A stretch of DNA of 64,000 bases, from positions 43,002-107,001 of IMG/VR virus record IMGVR_UViG_3300025789_000026. The stretch is one strand, 5' to 3'. This document shows, piece by piece, positions 34,853 to 43,405 of this stretch. The notes beneath the pieces were generated by a model. The model worked only from the letters and a program-made list of their open reading frames with translations, was not told the origin of the DNA and did no database searches. How positions within the stretch are numbered: position 1 is the stretch's first letter; each line of letters opens with the position of its first letter. Origin of the DNA: a virus. The position numbers and the translations under genes are program-made.

Positions 34853-35953
34853 ATGGCAAAAAAACCAGAGAAGAAAATTATTCCTAAAAAGGAATTTAAC
34901 TTAGATGACTTTATCACTACACAAGGGTTAGATGCTACTGTCACTGAAAAAGAATTAAAATGGATACCATTATCTGAAGCATTTCATGATGCGGTAAAGG
35001 TACCAGGTATTCCTATGGGTTATTTTGTTAGTTTTAGGGGTTACTCAAACACTGGTAAATCAACAGCTATTTATGAAGCTATAGCTGGTTGTCAAAAACT
35101 TGGTGTTTTGGCGGTAATCTTTGAAACTGAAGGTAACTGGAATTGGGAACACGCAAAAAACATTGGTGTTGAACTTAGAGAAGTTCCAGATGAAGAAACT
35201 GGTGAGCTTAAGTATAAGCCAAAGGACTTTATTTTATTACAAGGTCCAGACTTATTAAGACTCTACCAAAACTATGACCACCAACATAGTAAAATGGGTA
35301 CCAAGGCCTTAAGGTACGAACCAGTTGTTGAAGATATATCAGCATTTATGAATGATATTTTGGATAAACAACAAGAAGGTGTGATTCAACAAGATGTTGC
35401 TTTCTTTTGGGATTCAGTTGGTTCTATTAACTGCTTCAAGGGTGCGACATCTAAAACAACAAATAATCAATGGACGGCTGGTGCTTTAGCTACTTGCTTC
35501 AAGTCATTGATTAATTACCGAATTCCTTCATCAAGAAGAACCGATTGTGAATATACAGCAACATTTGCCGTAGTTCAACAAATTTGGTTGGATAATGAGA
35601 ACAAGGTTATTAAGCACAAGGGTGGTGAAGCCTTTTTCTATTCACCAAGAATGATATTCCATTTCGGTGGTATATTAACACACAGTACTGAAAAGCTTAA
35701 AGCAACTTACAGAGGTGAAGAATATCAATTTGGTGTTACAACAAAAGTAAGATGTGAAAAGAATCAAGTTAACGGTATTGAACAAAAGGGTTCTATTGCC
35801 TCTACACCACATGGTTATTGGAATCCCGATAAGATTGACGAGTACAAAGAAAAGTACAAGGATTTTATCAAAGAAAAACTTAACACAGAGTTTGATGATT
35901 TTATCATTGAAACTGAAGCAATGTCACTCAGCAGTGAGGACATGAGAATGTAA
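34853..35953 (+). CDS. uvsX: UvsX/RecA-like recombinase
   Basis: A 366-residue protein. Walker A is GYSNTGKST near residue 63, followed by the strand and loop LAVIFETEGNWNWEHA; Walker B is DVAFFWDSVGS. The ATTFAVVQQIWLD strand and GGEAFFYSPRMIFHFGG segment complete the RecA core, and an acidic C-terminus ends in SLSSEDMRM. It forms filaments on SSB-coated DNA and drives recombination-dependent replication. The ATG at 34853 was chosen because the in-frame upstream ATG at 34796 lies inside the terminator palindrome and adds residues unlike the family. The preceding A-rich tract AAAAAAAATATG is the usual start context here. Confidence 0.9.
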   Translation: MAKKPEKKIIPKKEFNLDDFITTQGLDATVTEKELKWIPLSEAFHDAVKVPGIPMGYFVSFRGYSNTGKSTAIYEAIAGCQKLGVLAVIFETEGNWNWEHAKNIGVELREVPDEETGELKYKPKDFILLQGPDLLRLYQNYDHQHSKMGTKALRYEPVVEDISAFMNDILDKQQEGVIQQDVAFFWDSVGSINCFKGATSKTTNNQWTAGALATCFKSLINYRIPSSRRTDCEYTATFAVVQQIWLDNENKVIKHKGGEAFFYSPRMIFHFGGILTHSTEKLKATYRGEEYQFGVTTKVRCEKNQVNGIEQKGSIASTPHGYWNPDKIDEYKEKYKDFIKEKLNTEFDDFIIETEAMSLSSEDMRM

Positions 35954-35985
35954 ACATTTTTTTTTAACTAGTAAATTCAAGTGAA

Positions 35986-37059
35986 TTGAATAAAAGACCA
36001 CCAAAAAGCGGTGAAAGAATAAAGATTAAAAATACACTCTTGGTTGACGGAAATGCCTTATTTAAATTAGGTTATTTGGGTGCCAAGAGTGAGTTTAATC
36101 ATCGGGGTGAACACATCGGTGGGATTTATCAATTCCTAACGATTCTACGCAAACTATTAACTGAGGACTTATATCATAGAGTCTACGTATTCTGGGATGG
36201 CAAATTAAGCGGCCAATTAAGATTTAAAATTTACGAAGCTTATAAGGGTAATCGAAATAAGGATTATATCAACGGGACTCATCCTATTGATGAATCTGAG
36301 TTGAAACAAAAGATGATGATTTGGAATTATCTCGATAACCTTTGTATTCGACAATTACAAGATGAAGTTGTGGAAAGTGATGATTTCATTGCTTATTATA
36401 CCAATAATAAGGATGAGAATGAAAAGATAACTATCTGCACTACTGACCGAGATATGGCCCAACTTATCAAGGATAATGTAAGAATTTATTTTTGTGATTT
36501 ACGAACTTATATCGATACAACAAATTATTCAAATTATTTCTCACATTACCACGAGAATGCAGCACTAATCAAAACAATCATAGGTGATAACAGTGACTGT
36601 ATTAAGGGTGTTAAGGGTGTTAAAGAACCTACATTATTGTCATTTTTCCCAGAGTTAAAAGAACGTAAGGTTACACTTGATGAAATAATTAAAAAAGCAG
36701 GTGAATTACAAAATGAAAGACTTTCAGCTAAAAAACCACCACTAAAGAGCCTTACAAATATCATCAATGGTGTTACAGATGGTATTCAAGGTGATAAACT
36801 ATACGAAATAAATTCTAAATTGGTTAACCTTAAAGAACCTATGTTAACCGAAAATGCTGTTGAAGAATTAAACTTCATTATTGAAGCTGAATTTGATACA
36901 ACTGATAGAAGCGTTAAAAATGTTTATTCTAAGATGAAAATTGATGGAATAGACAGAACAATTGGTGCGAATAGATATCCAGATTACTTAGTACCTTTTA
37001 AACAACTAATGGAAAGAGAATTAAAACAAACAAAATTAAACGATGAGTACAACAATTAA
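35986..37059 (+). CDS. 5'-3' exonuclease / FEN-like nuclease (T4 RNase H type)
   Basis: A 357-residue protein. Acidic metal-binding motifs of the FEN/PIN-like nucleases are visible in order: LLVDGNALF, VYVFWDGKLSG with RFKIYEAYKGNR, DEVVESDDFIAYY, ICTTDRDMAQLI, and IIGDNSDCIKGVKGV, the last being the helix-hairpin-helix-like DNA-binding part. Such enzymes remove RNA primers and 5' flaps during lagging-strand synthesis. The start is a TTG at 35986; upstream in-frame codons reach a stop without ATG or GTG, and the next in-frame ATG lies far inside the nuclease core. The next gene overlaps its end by 17 bases. Confidence 0.82.
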   Translation: MNKRPPKSGERIKIKNTLLVDGNALFKLGYLGAKSEFNHRGEHIGGIYQFLTILRKLLTEDLYHRVYVFWDGKLSGQLRFKIYEAYKGNRNKDYINGTHPIDESELKQKMMIWNYLDNLCIRQLQDEVVESDDFIAYYTNNKDENEKITICTTDRDMAQLIKDNVRIYFCDLRTYIDTTNYSNYFSHYHENAALIKTIIGDNSDCIKGVKGVKEPTLLSFFPELKERKVTLDEIIKKAGELQNERLSAKKPPLKSLTNIINGVTDGIQGDKLYEINSKLVNLKEPMLTENAVEELNFIIEAEFDTTDRSVKNVYSKMKIDGIDRTIGANRYPDYLVPFKQLMERELKQTKLNDEYNN

Positions 37060-37528
37060 AAAAATCGAAGAACAACGTTTTGAATTCTTGTTATATATTA
37101 ACAAGAATATCATTTGTCAAAGATACTTTAGTATCAAAGACTTTAACCTAGATTCAATTTATTCAATTGAATTGAAAGAATTAATGGATAGACTAGTAGG
37201 TATGAACAATGGTAATTTTGGTTCATTAGGTCTTATTACAAGAAATTTAAAGAATAAGGCTGTAGATTATCTTTGGAGAAATTATAACCCACATCAATTT
37301 AAAAATGATGAACCAAAGAACAATTATGAAAAGGAAGATATCTTTGAATTTGAAATCAGAGTTGATAAAAATATAATTGCTAAGAGTTATTTCTCTGGTA
37401 ATCATTTTCCTCAACAAGTTAGATATCAAGTTGATATTAAGGATATTATACCTAAGATTATAACAGATATCAAAGACACATTAAGTCAAAAAATATATAA
37501 TCACTATTACGGTGATTTGGCACTTTAA
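37043..37528 (+). CDS. Uncharacterised protein with internal tandem duplication, 161 aa
   Basis: Not recognised. Two similar halves are visible: residues about 11-52 (RFEFLLYINKNIICQRYFS, then IELKELMDRLV) and about 99-145 (IFEFEIRVDKNIIAKSYFS, then VDIKDIIPKIITDI). They share the order strand, KNII, YFS and amphipathic helix, joined by a basic linker. It overlaps the FEN-like nuclease gene and precedes the helicase gene, so a replication-associated role is likely. It could be a small dimer-like adaptor. Confidence 0.65.
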   Translation: MSTTIKKIEEQRFEFLLYINKNIICQRYFSIKDFNLDSIYSIELKELMDRLVGMNNGNFGSLGLITRNLKNKAVDYLWRNYNPHQFKNDEPKNNYEKEDIFEFEIRVDKNIIAKSYFSGNHFPQQVRYQVDIKDIIPKIITDIKDTLSQKIYNHYYGDLAL

Positions 37529-37530
37529 GG

Positions 37531-37538
37531 ATATTTAT
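37531..37538 (+). promoter_or_regulatory. Putative ATATTTAT promoter box before the helicase gene
   Basis: CTTTAAGG followed by ATATTTAT, 31 bases before the ATG at 37570. It is unusual in that it precedes a replication gene. Confidence 0.35.
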
Positions 37539-37569
37539 TATAATTAACACTTTTCAACAAAAATTAAAA

Positions 37570-39000
37570 ATGACAAAAATAAAAAGAAATGATTTCAGTT
37601 ATTTGGGTGCAGACTTTCAAGTTAGGTTAGTAGCACAAATTATAATTGATAATAAATTTGGTGAGTCCATTATTGATATTTTAGACCCGAATTATTTTAG
37701 TGCTGAGAATAGTTTAAAAATTATTGTTTCAACAATTATTGACGCTTATAATGATTATAATATCATTCCAGATATGGGTAGTCTTGAATTTAGATTACTT
37801 GATAAAGTTAAGCTTGATATTGATAGACAATATACGATTAAGCAATTAAAGTTAATAAAAGAGGCTAACTTAAATGATGGTCTCGAAGTACAAGAAAAAG
37901 CCATGTTGTTTTGTAAACAACAAGAGCTACAAAAATCAATAAAGGAAATTCAATCAATTATTGATAAGGGTGATTTTGATAGGTACGAAGAATGTGAAGA
38001 AATACTTAAAAAAGCATTAGACCATGGTAATCCTAAGGATAATGGTATTGATGTTTTTGAAAACATAGAATCTGTATTAGTTGACGACTTTAGAAACCCA
38101 ATACCTACTGGTATTAAGGGTCTTGATGAGGTTATGGATGGTGGGCTTGCACCAAGTGAATTGGGTATTATACTAGCACCATATGGTGTTGGTAAAACAA
38201 CAATGATTACCAAAATAGCTAATACAGCTAAGAATTTAGGTAAGAATGTTTTACAAGTCTTTTTTGAAGATATGCCAAAGGTTATTCAAAGAAAACATTT
38301 AGCATGTTGGTCTGGATATGCTCTAAATGACTTATCTTTGCATAGGGAAGAATTAATTGAGTTGGCAAACGTTAAAAACAATGAACAAGGATATTTAAAA
38401 TTAAAGAAATTTCCTAGTGATGGTACCACAATACCAATCATTAAACAATATGTTAAAAAGTTGATAGCGCAAGGACTAAAACCTGATGTTATACTATTGG
38501 ATTACATCGATTGTGTTCAACCTACAAGACAATTTGACGATTCATATGCTGGTGAAGGACAAGTAATGAGGCAATTTGAAACCCTATTATCTGAGTTTAA
38601 TATAGCTGGATGGACAGCCGTACAAGGTAATAGAAGTTCAATAGGTGCCGCGGTAGTACAATCCGACCAGATGGGTGGTTCAATTAAGAAAGGTCAAATA
38701 GGTCACTTCGTTGTATCAATAGCTAAAACCCTTGAACAAAAAGAAAATGGAACAGCTAATATGGCCATTCTAAAATCTAGATTTGGGAAGGACGGTATCG
38801 TATTCGAAAATATTACATTTGATAACGGCAGAATTCAAATCGATATGTCGGCCGCAATGGTTGGTAAGAGTCAAGGTGAATACAAGAAAGAACAAGAAGT
38901 TTCAAATGTTCAACGTGTTGCTAAAGCATTAGAAGAACAGCAAAAATATAAGAGATTGATTAGTGGTTTTGCGCAAGAAAATAGCGCAATTAACACATAG
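37570..39000 (+). CDS. gp41: Replicative DNA helicase, DnaB/gp41 family
   Basis: A 476-residue protein. A helical N-terminal domain (about 1-170) is followed by the RecA-type core. GLDEVMDGGLAPSELGIILAPYGVGKTT holds Walker A near residue 203; the VLQVFFEDMPKVIQRKHLA strand follows. Walker B is DVILLDYIDCV near residue 307, and AVQGNRSS with a later FVVSIAKTLEQKENG strand complete the fold. The hexamer unwinds DNA at the phage fork, with primase recruited from elsewhere. It is the third replication gene after SSB and FEN and is followed by the ribonucleotide reductase genes, giving a compact DNA-synthesis block. Confidence 0.9.
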   Translation: MTKIKRNDFSYLGADFQVRLVAQIIIDNKFGESIIDILDPNYFSAENSLKIIVSTIIDAYNDYNIIPDMGSLEFRLLDKVKLDIDRQYTIKQLKLIKEANLNDGLEVQEKAMLFCKQQELQKSIKEIQSIIDKGDFDRYEECEEILKKALDHGNPKDNGIDVFENIESVLVDDFRNPIPTGIKGLDEVMDGGLAPSELGIILAPYGVGKTTMITKIANTAKNLGKNVLQVFFEDMPKVIQRKHLACWSGYALNDLSLHREELIELANVKNNEQGYLKLKKFPSDGTTIPIIKQYVKKLIAQGLKPDVILLDYIDCVQPTRQFDDSYAGEGQVMRQFETLLSEFNIAGWTAVQGNRSSIGAAVVQSDQMGGSIKKGQIGHFVVSIAKTLEQKENGTANMAILKSRFGKDGIVFENITFDNGRIQIDMSAAMVGKSQGEYKKEQEVSNVQRVAKALEEQQKYKRLISGFAQENSAINT

Positions 39001-39035
39001 GAAAAATAATAATAAATAATAAAAAACAATAAAAA

Positions 39036-40010
39036 ATGGGGGTCTTTGATAAAAGAACAAATTTTAAACCTTTTGAGTATCCAGAATTATATGATTTTGT
39101 TGATGCAATCAATCATAGTTACTGGATACATACAGAATTTTCGTATGATGGTGACATTCAAGATTATCATGTTAATCTTAATAAAACACATCAGAATGCT
39201 GTTAAACGTGCGATGCTTGCAATTTCTCAAATTGAAATTAATGTAAAAAGGTTTTGGTCAAACTTATACAATCAGTTTCCTAAGCCAGAGTTTGATGCTT
39301 TAGGTAGTACATTTGGTGAAAGTGAAGTTAGACATAGCAGAAGTTATGCTCATGTCCTAGAATTACTAGGTTTAAACGAAGAGTTTAATGAACTAGTTAA
39401 TAATCCAGTAATACAAGGTAGAATCGATTACTTAAATAAATATTTAAAGAATGCTGGTAGTAATAATAAGGAATTATATACACTCACATTAGCGTTATTT
39501 AGCTTATTTATTGAGAATTGTAGTCTATTCAGTCAATTTTTAATTATTAAGTCGTTTAATAAGTATCAAAACTACTTTAAGGGTATCGATAATGTTATTC
39601 AAGCAACAATGAAAGAAGAAACTCTTCATGGAATGGCTGGTGCTTATATTATTAACTTAGTTAAAAATGAAAATCCAGAATGGTTTAATGAAGAATTTTA
39701 TAAAACAATTGAAAGAGCTTGTAAAAAAGCCTATCTTGCTGAAGAAAAAATCATTGATTGGATATTTGAAGGTGGTGAACTAGATTTCTTAGATAAAGCA
39801 ACTGTATTAGAATTCACAAAAAATAGATTTAATAAATCTATGGATATGATTGGTTGTGAAAAAATATTTGAAGTGGATAAAGAACTATTGAAAAAAACAA
39901 ATTGGTTTGATGTTGAGGTATCTTCAGAAACTCACACCGATTTTTTCAATAAAACTCCAACTAATTACAGTAAAAAAACACAATCAATAACAGCTGACGA
40001 TTTATTTTAA
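39036..40010 (+). CDS. nrdB: Ribonucleotide reductase class I, small subunit
   Basis: A 324-residue ferritin-like protein. Probable metal ligands are the Glu of WIHTEFSYDGD, the Glu and His of FGESEVRHSRSYAHVLELL near residue 92, and EETLHG near residue 195. FIENCSLFSQF lies on the central helix. It generates the radical used by NrdA to make deoxyribonucleotides. The C-terminal tail SITADDLF would dock into the large subunit. The gene precedes nrdA by 19 bases. A long A/T-rich leader lacks a recognisable promoter, so it is probably transcribed with the helicase gene. Confidence 0.9.
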   Translation: MGVFDKRTNFKPFEYPELYDFVDAINHSYWIHTEFSYDGDIQDYHVNLNKTHQNAVKRAMLAISQIEINVKRFWSNLYNQFPKPEFDALGSTFGESEVRHSRSYAHVLELLGLNEEFNELVNNPVIQGRIDYLNKYLKNAGSNNKELYTLTLALFSLFIENCSLFSQFLIIKSFNKYQNYFKGIDNVIQATMKEETLHGMAGAYIINLVKNENPEWFNEEFYKTIERACKKAYLAEEKIIDWIFEGGELDFLDKATVLEFTKNRFNKSMDMIGCEKIFEVDKELLKKTNWFDVEVSSETHTDFFNKTPTNYSKKTQSITADDLF

Positions 40011-40029
40011 ATATATAAAAAAACACAAT

Positions 40030-42801
40030 ATGGGTATAAGATGGTTAAATAAAAATAGTGAGTCCTTTTTAAAAAAGGATTATCTATTATTGGGTCAAAC
40101 GGTTGAGGAAAGAATTAAAATTATTGCGGATAACGCTGAAAGAATACTTACTGAGACTAAGAAGAATAATGATTACGATTTTACTGGTTTTTCAAATAAA
40201 TTAGTTGATTACGTGTCTAAGGGTTGGATTAGTTTCTCAACACCAATATGGACAAATTTTGGTACAGAAAGAGGGTTACCAATTAGTTGTTTCAATAGTC
40301 ATTTTTCTGATAGTGTATCTTCAATATTATACACAAATGCTGAAATTGGTATGATGACCAAATTAGGTGGTGGTACCAGTGGCTACTTTGGTAGTATTAG
40401 AGGTAGAGGTTCATTAATAAAGGATAATGGGTTCAGTAACGGTACTTATCCGTTTCTAGCATACACACAGTCCACAACCTCTGTAATAAGTCAAGGAAGC
40501 ACTAGGAGAGGCTATTTTGCTGGGTATATAGATATCTATCACCAAGACATAGAAGAGTGGCTAAATATAAGAAAAGAAGGTGATGCAATACAACATGTTA
40601 CTTGGGGTGTTTGTGTTCCTTCTAATTGGATAGAAGAAATGAAAAATGGTGATGCTAAGAAAAGAGAATTATGGGCTAGAGTGGTAACAAAGAGATTTGA
40701 AACTGGTTTACCATATATATTCTTTACAGATAATGCAAATTATGGAGAAAGTGTTCCAGAGATTTATAAAGGAAGAATTAAATCTAGTAATTTGTGTGTT
40801 ATTGGTTCCGATATGGCTGTTACATCCAATGGTTTAGTTAAAGTAAGTGAACTTTATGATTTGGGTGAAAATCTTGTTTTATTTGACAACGAAAAAACAG
40901 TAAACGCATCACCAATGAGACTTGTTGAGAAAGATGTTGATGTCTATAAAGTAACATTAGAAAATGGTATGTCTCACACAATTACTGATTATCATAAGTT
41001 AAAAATATATGATAATGAATCATATACTATGAAAGAGTGTAAAGACTTAGTTATTGGTGATAAAGTATGTGTTCAAACTAATAAGGGTTTATTTGGTAAA
41101 ATTGAAATGGAAGATGAGGCTTACTTATTAGGTTTATATCAATCTGATGGTACACAATATGAAGATACAATAATGATTGATTTATGGGAAAATGACTTTG
41201 ATTTAATTGACGATATAGAAAATAAATTTAACAATATTCACTATAAATATAATTGTGATACAATTACTGTTAAAAATCAATTTGGTACGTTTGGTACTAA
41301 AAAATCTCCACCAGCTAAATTTAGTGACTGCCAAGTTGCTCAATCATTGGTTAAAAAGAAAAGGTTATCATCTAAAACTTTAGATAAAGCTTTAAATTTT
41401 AAAAAAGGTTTTGTACCTGAATGGATTTTTAAGGGTAGTGAAAAAACACAATGGGCTTATATTAAGGGTTTATTGGAAGCTGATGGTACTGTTTTCTTAG
41501 GCGATAAAAATAATATTCAGTTATCGTATAGTGATATAAATAAAGAGTTTCTTGAACAATTACAGTTAGTGTTTAATAATTTAGGTTTAAATTCAAAAAT
41601 AAAAATTCTTAGATACGCTGGTGAAACTAATTTACCTGATGGTAAGGGTGGGCACAAGATGTATCTAACAAAAGATTGTTGGAGGCTATATGTATCAAAC
41701 ATGCCAGATTGTTTAGAAGTAGAAAGAAATACAGGGTTCCTGTCTAGAAAAGGTGTTATATTGGAAAATAGGGATTATAGAGATAATACAAAAAAATCTT
41801 TTAAAATAGAATCAATTGAACATGTTGGTAAAGAAGATGTTTATTGTACAACTGTTAACAGCAATGAACATTTATGGGTTTGTAATGGTTTTATAACATC
41901 AAACTGTACAGAAATCATGGAACCATCTGACGAGAACGAATCATTTGTTTGTGATTTATCATCAATAAATGATTTATATTATGATGAGTGGAAAGATACA
42001 GATTGTGTAGAAGTGGTAACATTTTTATTGGATGCTGTAACAACTGAATTTATTGAGAAAGCTTCTAAGTATGAATTTATGGAAAGGTCTATTAGATTTG
42101 CCACAAGACACAGAGCTTTAGGTATAGGTAGACTTGGTTATCATTCTTTGTTAAAAAGCAAAATGATAGCGTTTGAATCACTAGCAGCTAGAAATATAAA
42201 CATTCAAATTCAAAAACACATTCAGCAAGAGTCAATAAAAGCTAGTGAAAAATTAGCACATATATTTGGTGAATGTGAAGAAACTAAAGGCTTAGGAAGA
42301 AGAAATGCGGTACTACAAGCTATCGCCCCAACAACTTCTAGCGCATTTATTATGCAAGTATCTCAAAGCATTGAACCAGATATGTCTAACTTGATGGTAA
42401 AGGATTTAGCTAAGGGTAAATTCACTATTAAAGATAAGTATTTAACTGCTTTATTAGAGAGTAAAGGACAGAATACAGATGATGTATGGGATGATATCTT
42501 AAAGCATGGTGGTAGTGTATTACACTTGGATATACTAACAGATGATGAAAAATCTGTATTTAAAACTTCAAGAGAAATTTCACAAGAAGAAATAATAGTT
42601 CAAGCTGGCCATAGACAAAAATACATTGACCAAGGTCAATCTTTAAATTTGTTTATTACAGCAGATACTAAAGCTAAGGATGTTAATAAGTTATTATTAA
42701 TGGCTAACGATTTAGGCCTTAAATCACTTTATTACCAACACAATGTTTCAGCAGCATCTGAATTTGCTAAAAAATTCCAGAATTGTATGAGTTGCGAGTA
42801 A
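40030..42801 (+). CDS. nrdA: Ribonucleotide reductase class I, large subunit, interrupted by an intein
   Basis: A 923-residue precursor. Residues 1-255 and 626-923 are NrdA: LPISCFNSHFSD, GGGTSGYFGSIRGRG, STRRGYFAGYIDIYH, and the radical loop SNLC|TEIMEP. The partner cysteine lies in ESFVCDLSS, then APTTSSAFIMQVSQSIEP, and the C-terminal redox pair CMSCE. Removal of the 370-residue intein restores a 553-residue enzyme. This is shorter than cellular NrdA because no ATP-cone domain is seen at the N-terminus, so dATP feedback inhibition is probably absent. The junction cysteine corresponds to the catalytic thiyl cysteine (C439 in E. coli), so only the spliced protein can be active. Confidence 0.93.
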   Translation: MGIRWLNKNSESFLKKDYLLLGQTVEERIKIIADNAERILTETKKNNDYDFTGFSNKLVDYVSKGWISFSTPIWTNFGTERGLPISCFNSHFSDSVSSILYTNAEIGMMTKLGGGTSGYFGSIRGRGSLIKDNGFSNGTYPFLAYTQSTTSVISQGSTRRGYFAGYIDIYHQDIEEWLNIRKEGDAIQHVTWGVCVPSNWIEEMKNGDAKKRELWARVVTKRFETGLPYIFFTDNANYGESVPEIYKGRIKSSNLCVIGSDMAVTSNGLVKVSELYDLGENLVLFDNEKTVNASPMRLVEKDVDVYKVTLENGMSHTITDYHKLKIYDNESYTMKECKDLVIGDKVCVQTNKGLFGKIEMEDEAYLLGLYQSDGTQYEDTIMIDLWENDFDLIDDIENKFNNIHYKYNCDTITVKNQFGTFGTKKSPPAKFSDCQVAQSLVKKKRLSSKTLDKALNFKKGFVPEWIFKGSEKTQWAYIKGLLEADGTVFLGDKNNIQLSYSDINKEFLEQLQLVFNNLGLNSKIKILRYAGETNLPDGKGGHKMYLTKDCWRLYVSNMPDCLEVERNTGFLSRKGVILENRDYRDNTKKSFKIESIEHVGKEDVYCTTVNSNEHLWVCNGFITSNCTEIMEPSDENESFVCDLSSINDLYYDEWKDTDCVEVVTFLLDAVTTEFIEKASKYEFMERSIRFATRHRALGIGRLGYHSLLKSKMIAFESLAARNINIQIQKHIQQESIKASEKLAHIFGECEETKGLGRRNAVLQAIAPTTSSAFIMQVSQSIEPDMSNLMVKDLAKGKFTIKDKYLTALLESKGQNTDDVWDDILKHGGSVLHLDILTDDEKSVFKTSREISQEEIIVQAGHRQKYIDQGQSLNLFITADTKAKDVNKLLLMANDLGLKSLYYQHNVSAASEFAKKFQNCMSCE
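40795..41904 (+). mobile_element. Intein with LAGLIDADG homing endonuclease in nrdA
   Basis: It encodes 370 residues between SSNL and CTEI. Cys1 begins CVIGSDMAVTSNG (block A). Block B is GMSHTITDYHKL. Two LAGLIDADG motifs, YLLGLYQSDG near precursor residue 365 and YIKGLLEADG near 477, mark the endonuclease. Block F is VYCTTVNSNEHLWVCNG. The last residues are FITSN followed by extein Cys; the penultimate position holds Ser rather than the usual His. Codon use and AT content resemble the flanks, so it is not a very recent arrival. Confidence 0.93.
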
Positions 42802-42831
42802 TAAGTTAATTACCCAATAAAAACCAAAAAT

Positions 42832-42862
42832 AAAAAGCACCTTAATTGGTGCTTTTTTTATT
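42832..42862 (+). terminator. Rho-independent terminator after nrdA
   Basis: An AAAAAGCACC / GGTGCTTTTT hairpin with a four- to six-base loop and a T-run, closing the DNA-metabolism block. Confidence 0.85.
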
Positions 42863-42890
42863 TGTTTACTTATAAAAAATGATTATTATA

Positions 42891-42898
42891 ATATTTAT
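42891..42898 (+). promoter_or_regulatory. Putative late promoter box before gp25
   Basis: ATATTTATGTAAAAATAAG, 16 bases before the ATG at 42915. Confidence 0.4.
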
Positions 42899-42914
42899 GT
42901 AAAAATAAGTTATT

Positions 42915-43301
42915 ATGCCAGTTAAAAAATACATAAATATTGATTTTCCATTTAAAGATAGTCCAGATGGTTTTTTATTAAATTTAAATTCTGATACACA
43001 ACGTGCCATAAAAGCTGATTTAATGCACTTATTATTGACTAGAAAGGGTCAAAGACTTTATAATCCAAATTTTGGTACGGATTTATTAAAGTTTATTTTT
43101 GAACCAAATGATGGTATTTCACTTAATGAAATTAGAGAAGAAATAGCTGCAAGTATAAAAAAATACTTACCAAATTTACAAATAAATAGTTTAACCGTAA
43201 ACCCAGACCCAAACACTGAATATCTAGCTGTAGTAAATTTAAGTTATACGATTACAGAAGGTGTCTTTGCGATAGATGATTCAATTACTATAAATATATA
43301 A
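42915..43301 (+). CDS. gp25: Baseplate wedge protein gp25 family
   Basis: A 128-residue protein of normal length. The family marks are DTQRAIKADLMHLLLTRKGQRLYNPNFGTDLLKFIFEP, a following helix with EIREEIAASIKKYLP, and a final pair of strands. gp25 is part of the wedge core and nucleates sheath assembly in T4. It starts a new transcription block after the nrdA terminator and precedes gp6, the normal wedge order. A 104-base spacer with a second ATATTTAT box separates the two genes. Confidence 0.92.
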   Translation: MPVKKYINIDFPFKDSPDGFLLNLNSDTQRAIKADLMHLLLTRKGQRLYNPNFGTDLLKFIFEPNDGISLNEIREEIAASIKKYLPNLQINSLTVNPDPNTEYLAVVNLSYTITEGVFAIDDSITINI

Positions 43302-43383
43302 AGATTAATATAGTTTTTATAAAAGAATAAATATTTGAAAATATGTTAGAAATAATGTAATTTACAATTTTTTCTTTATGTTT

Positions 43384-43391
43384 ATATTTAT
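43384..43391 (+). promoter_or_regulatory. Putative late promoter box before gp6
   Basis: ATATTTATAATAAAAT, 14 bases before the ATG at 43406. Confidence 0.4.
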
Positions 43392-43405
43392 AATAAAATA
43401 TATTC

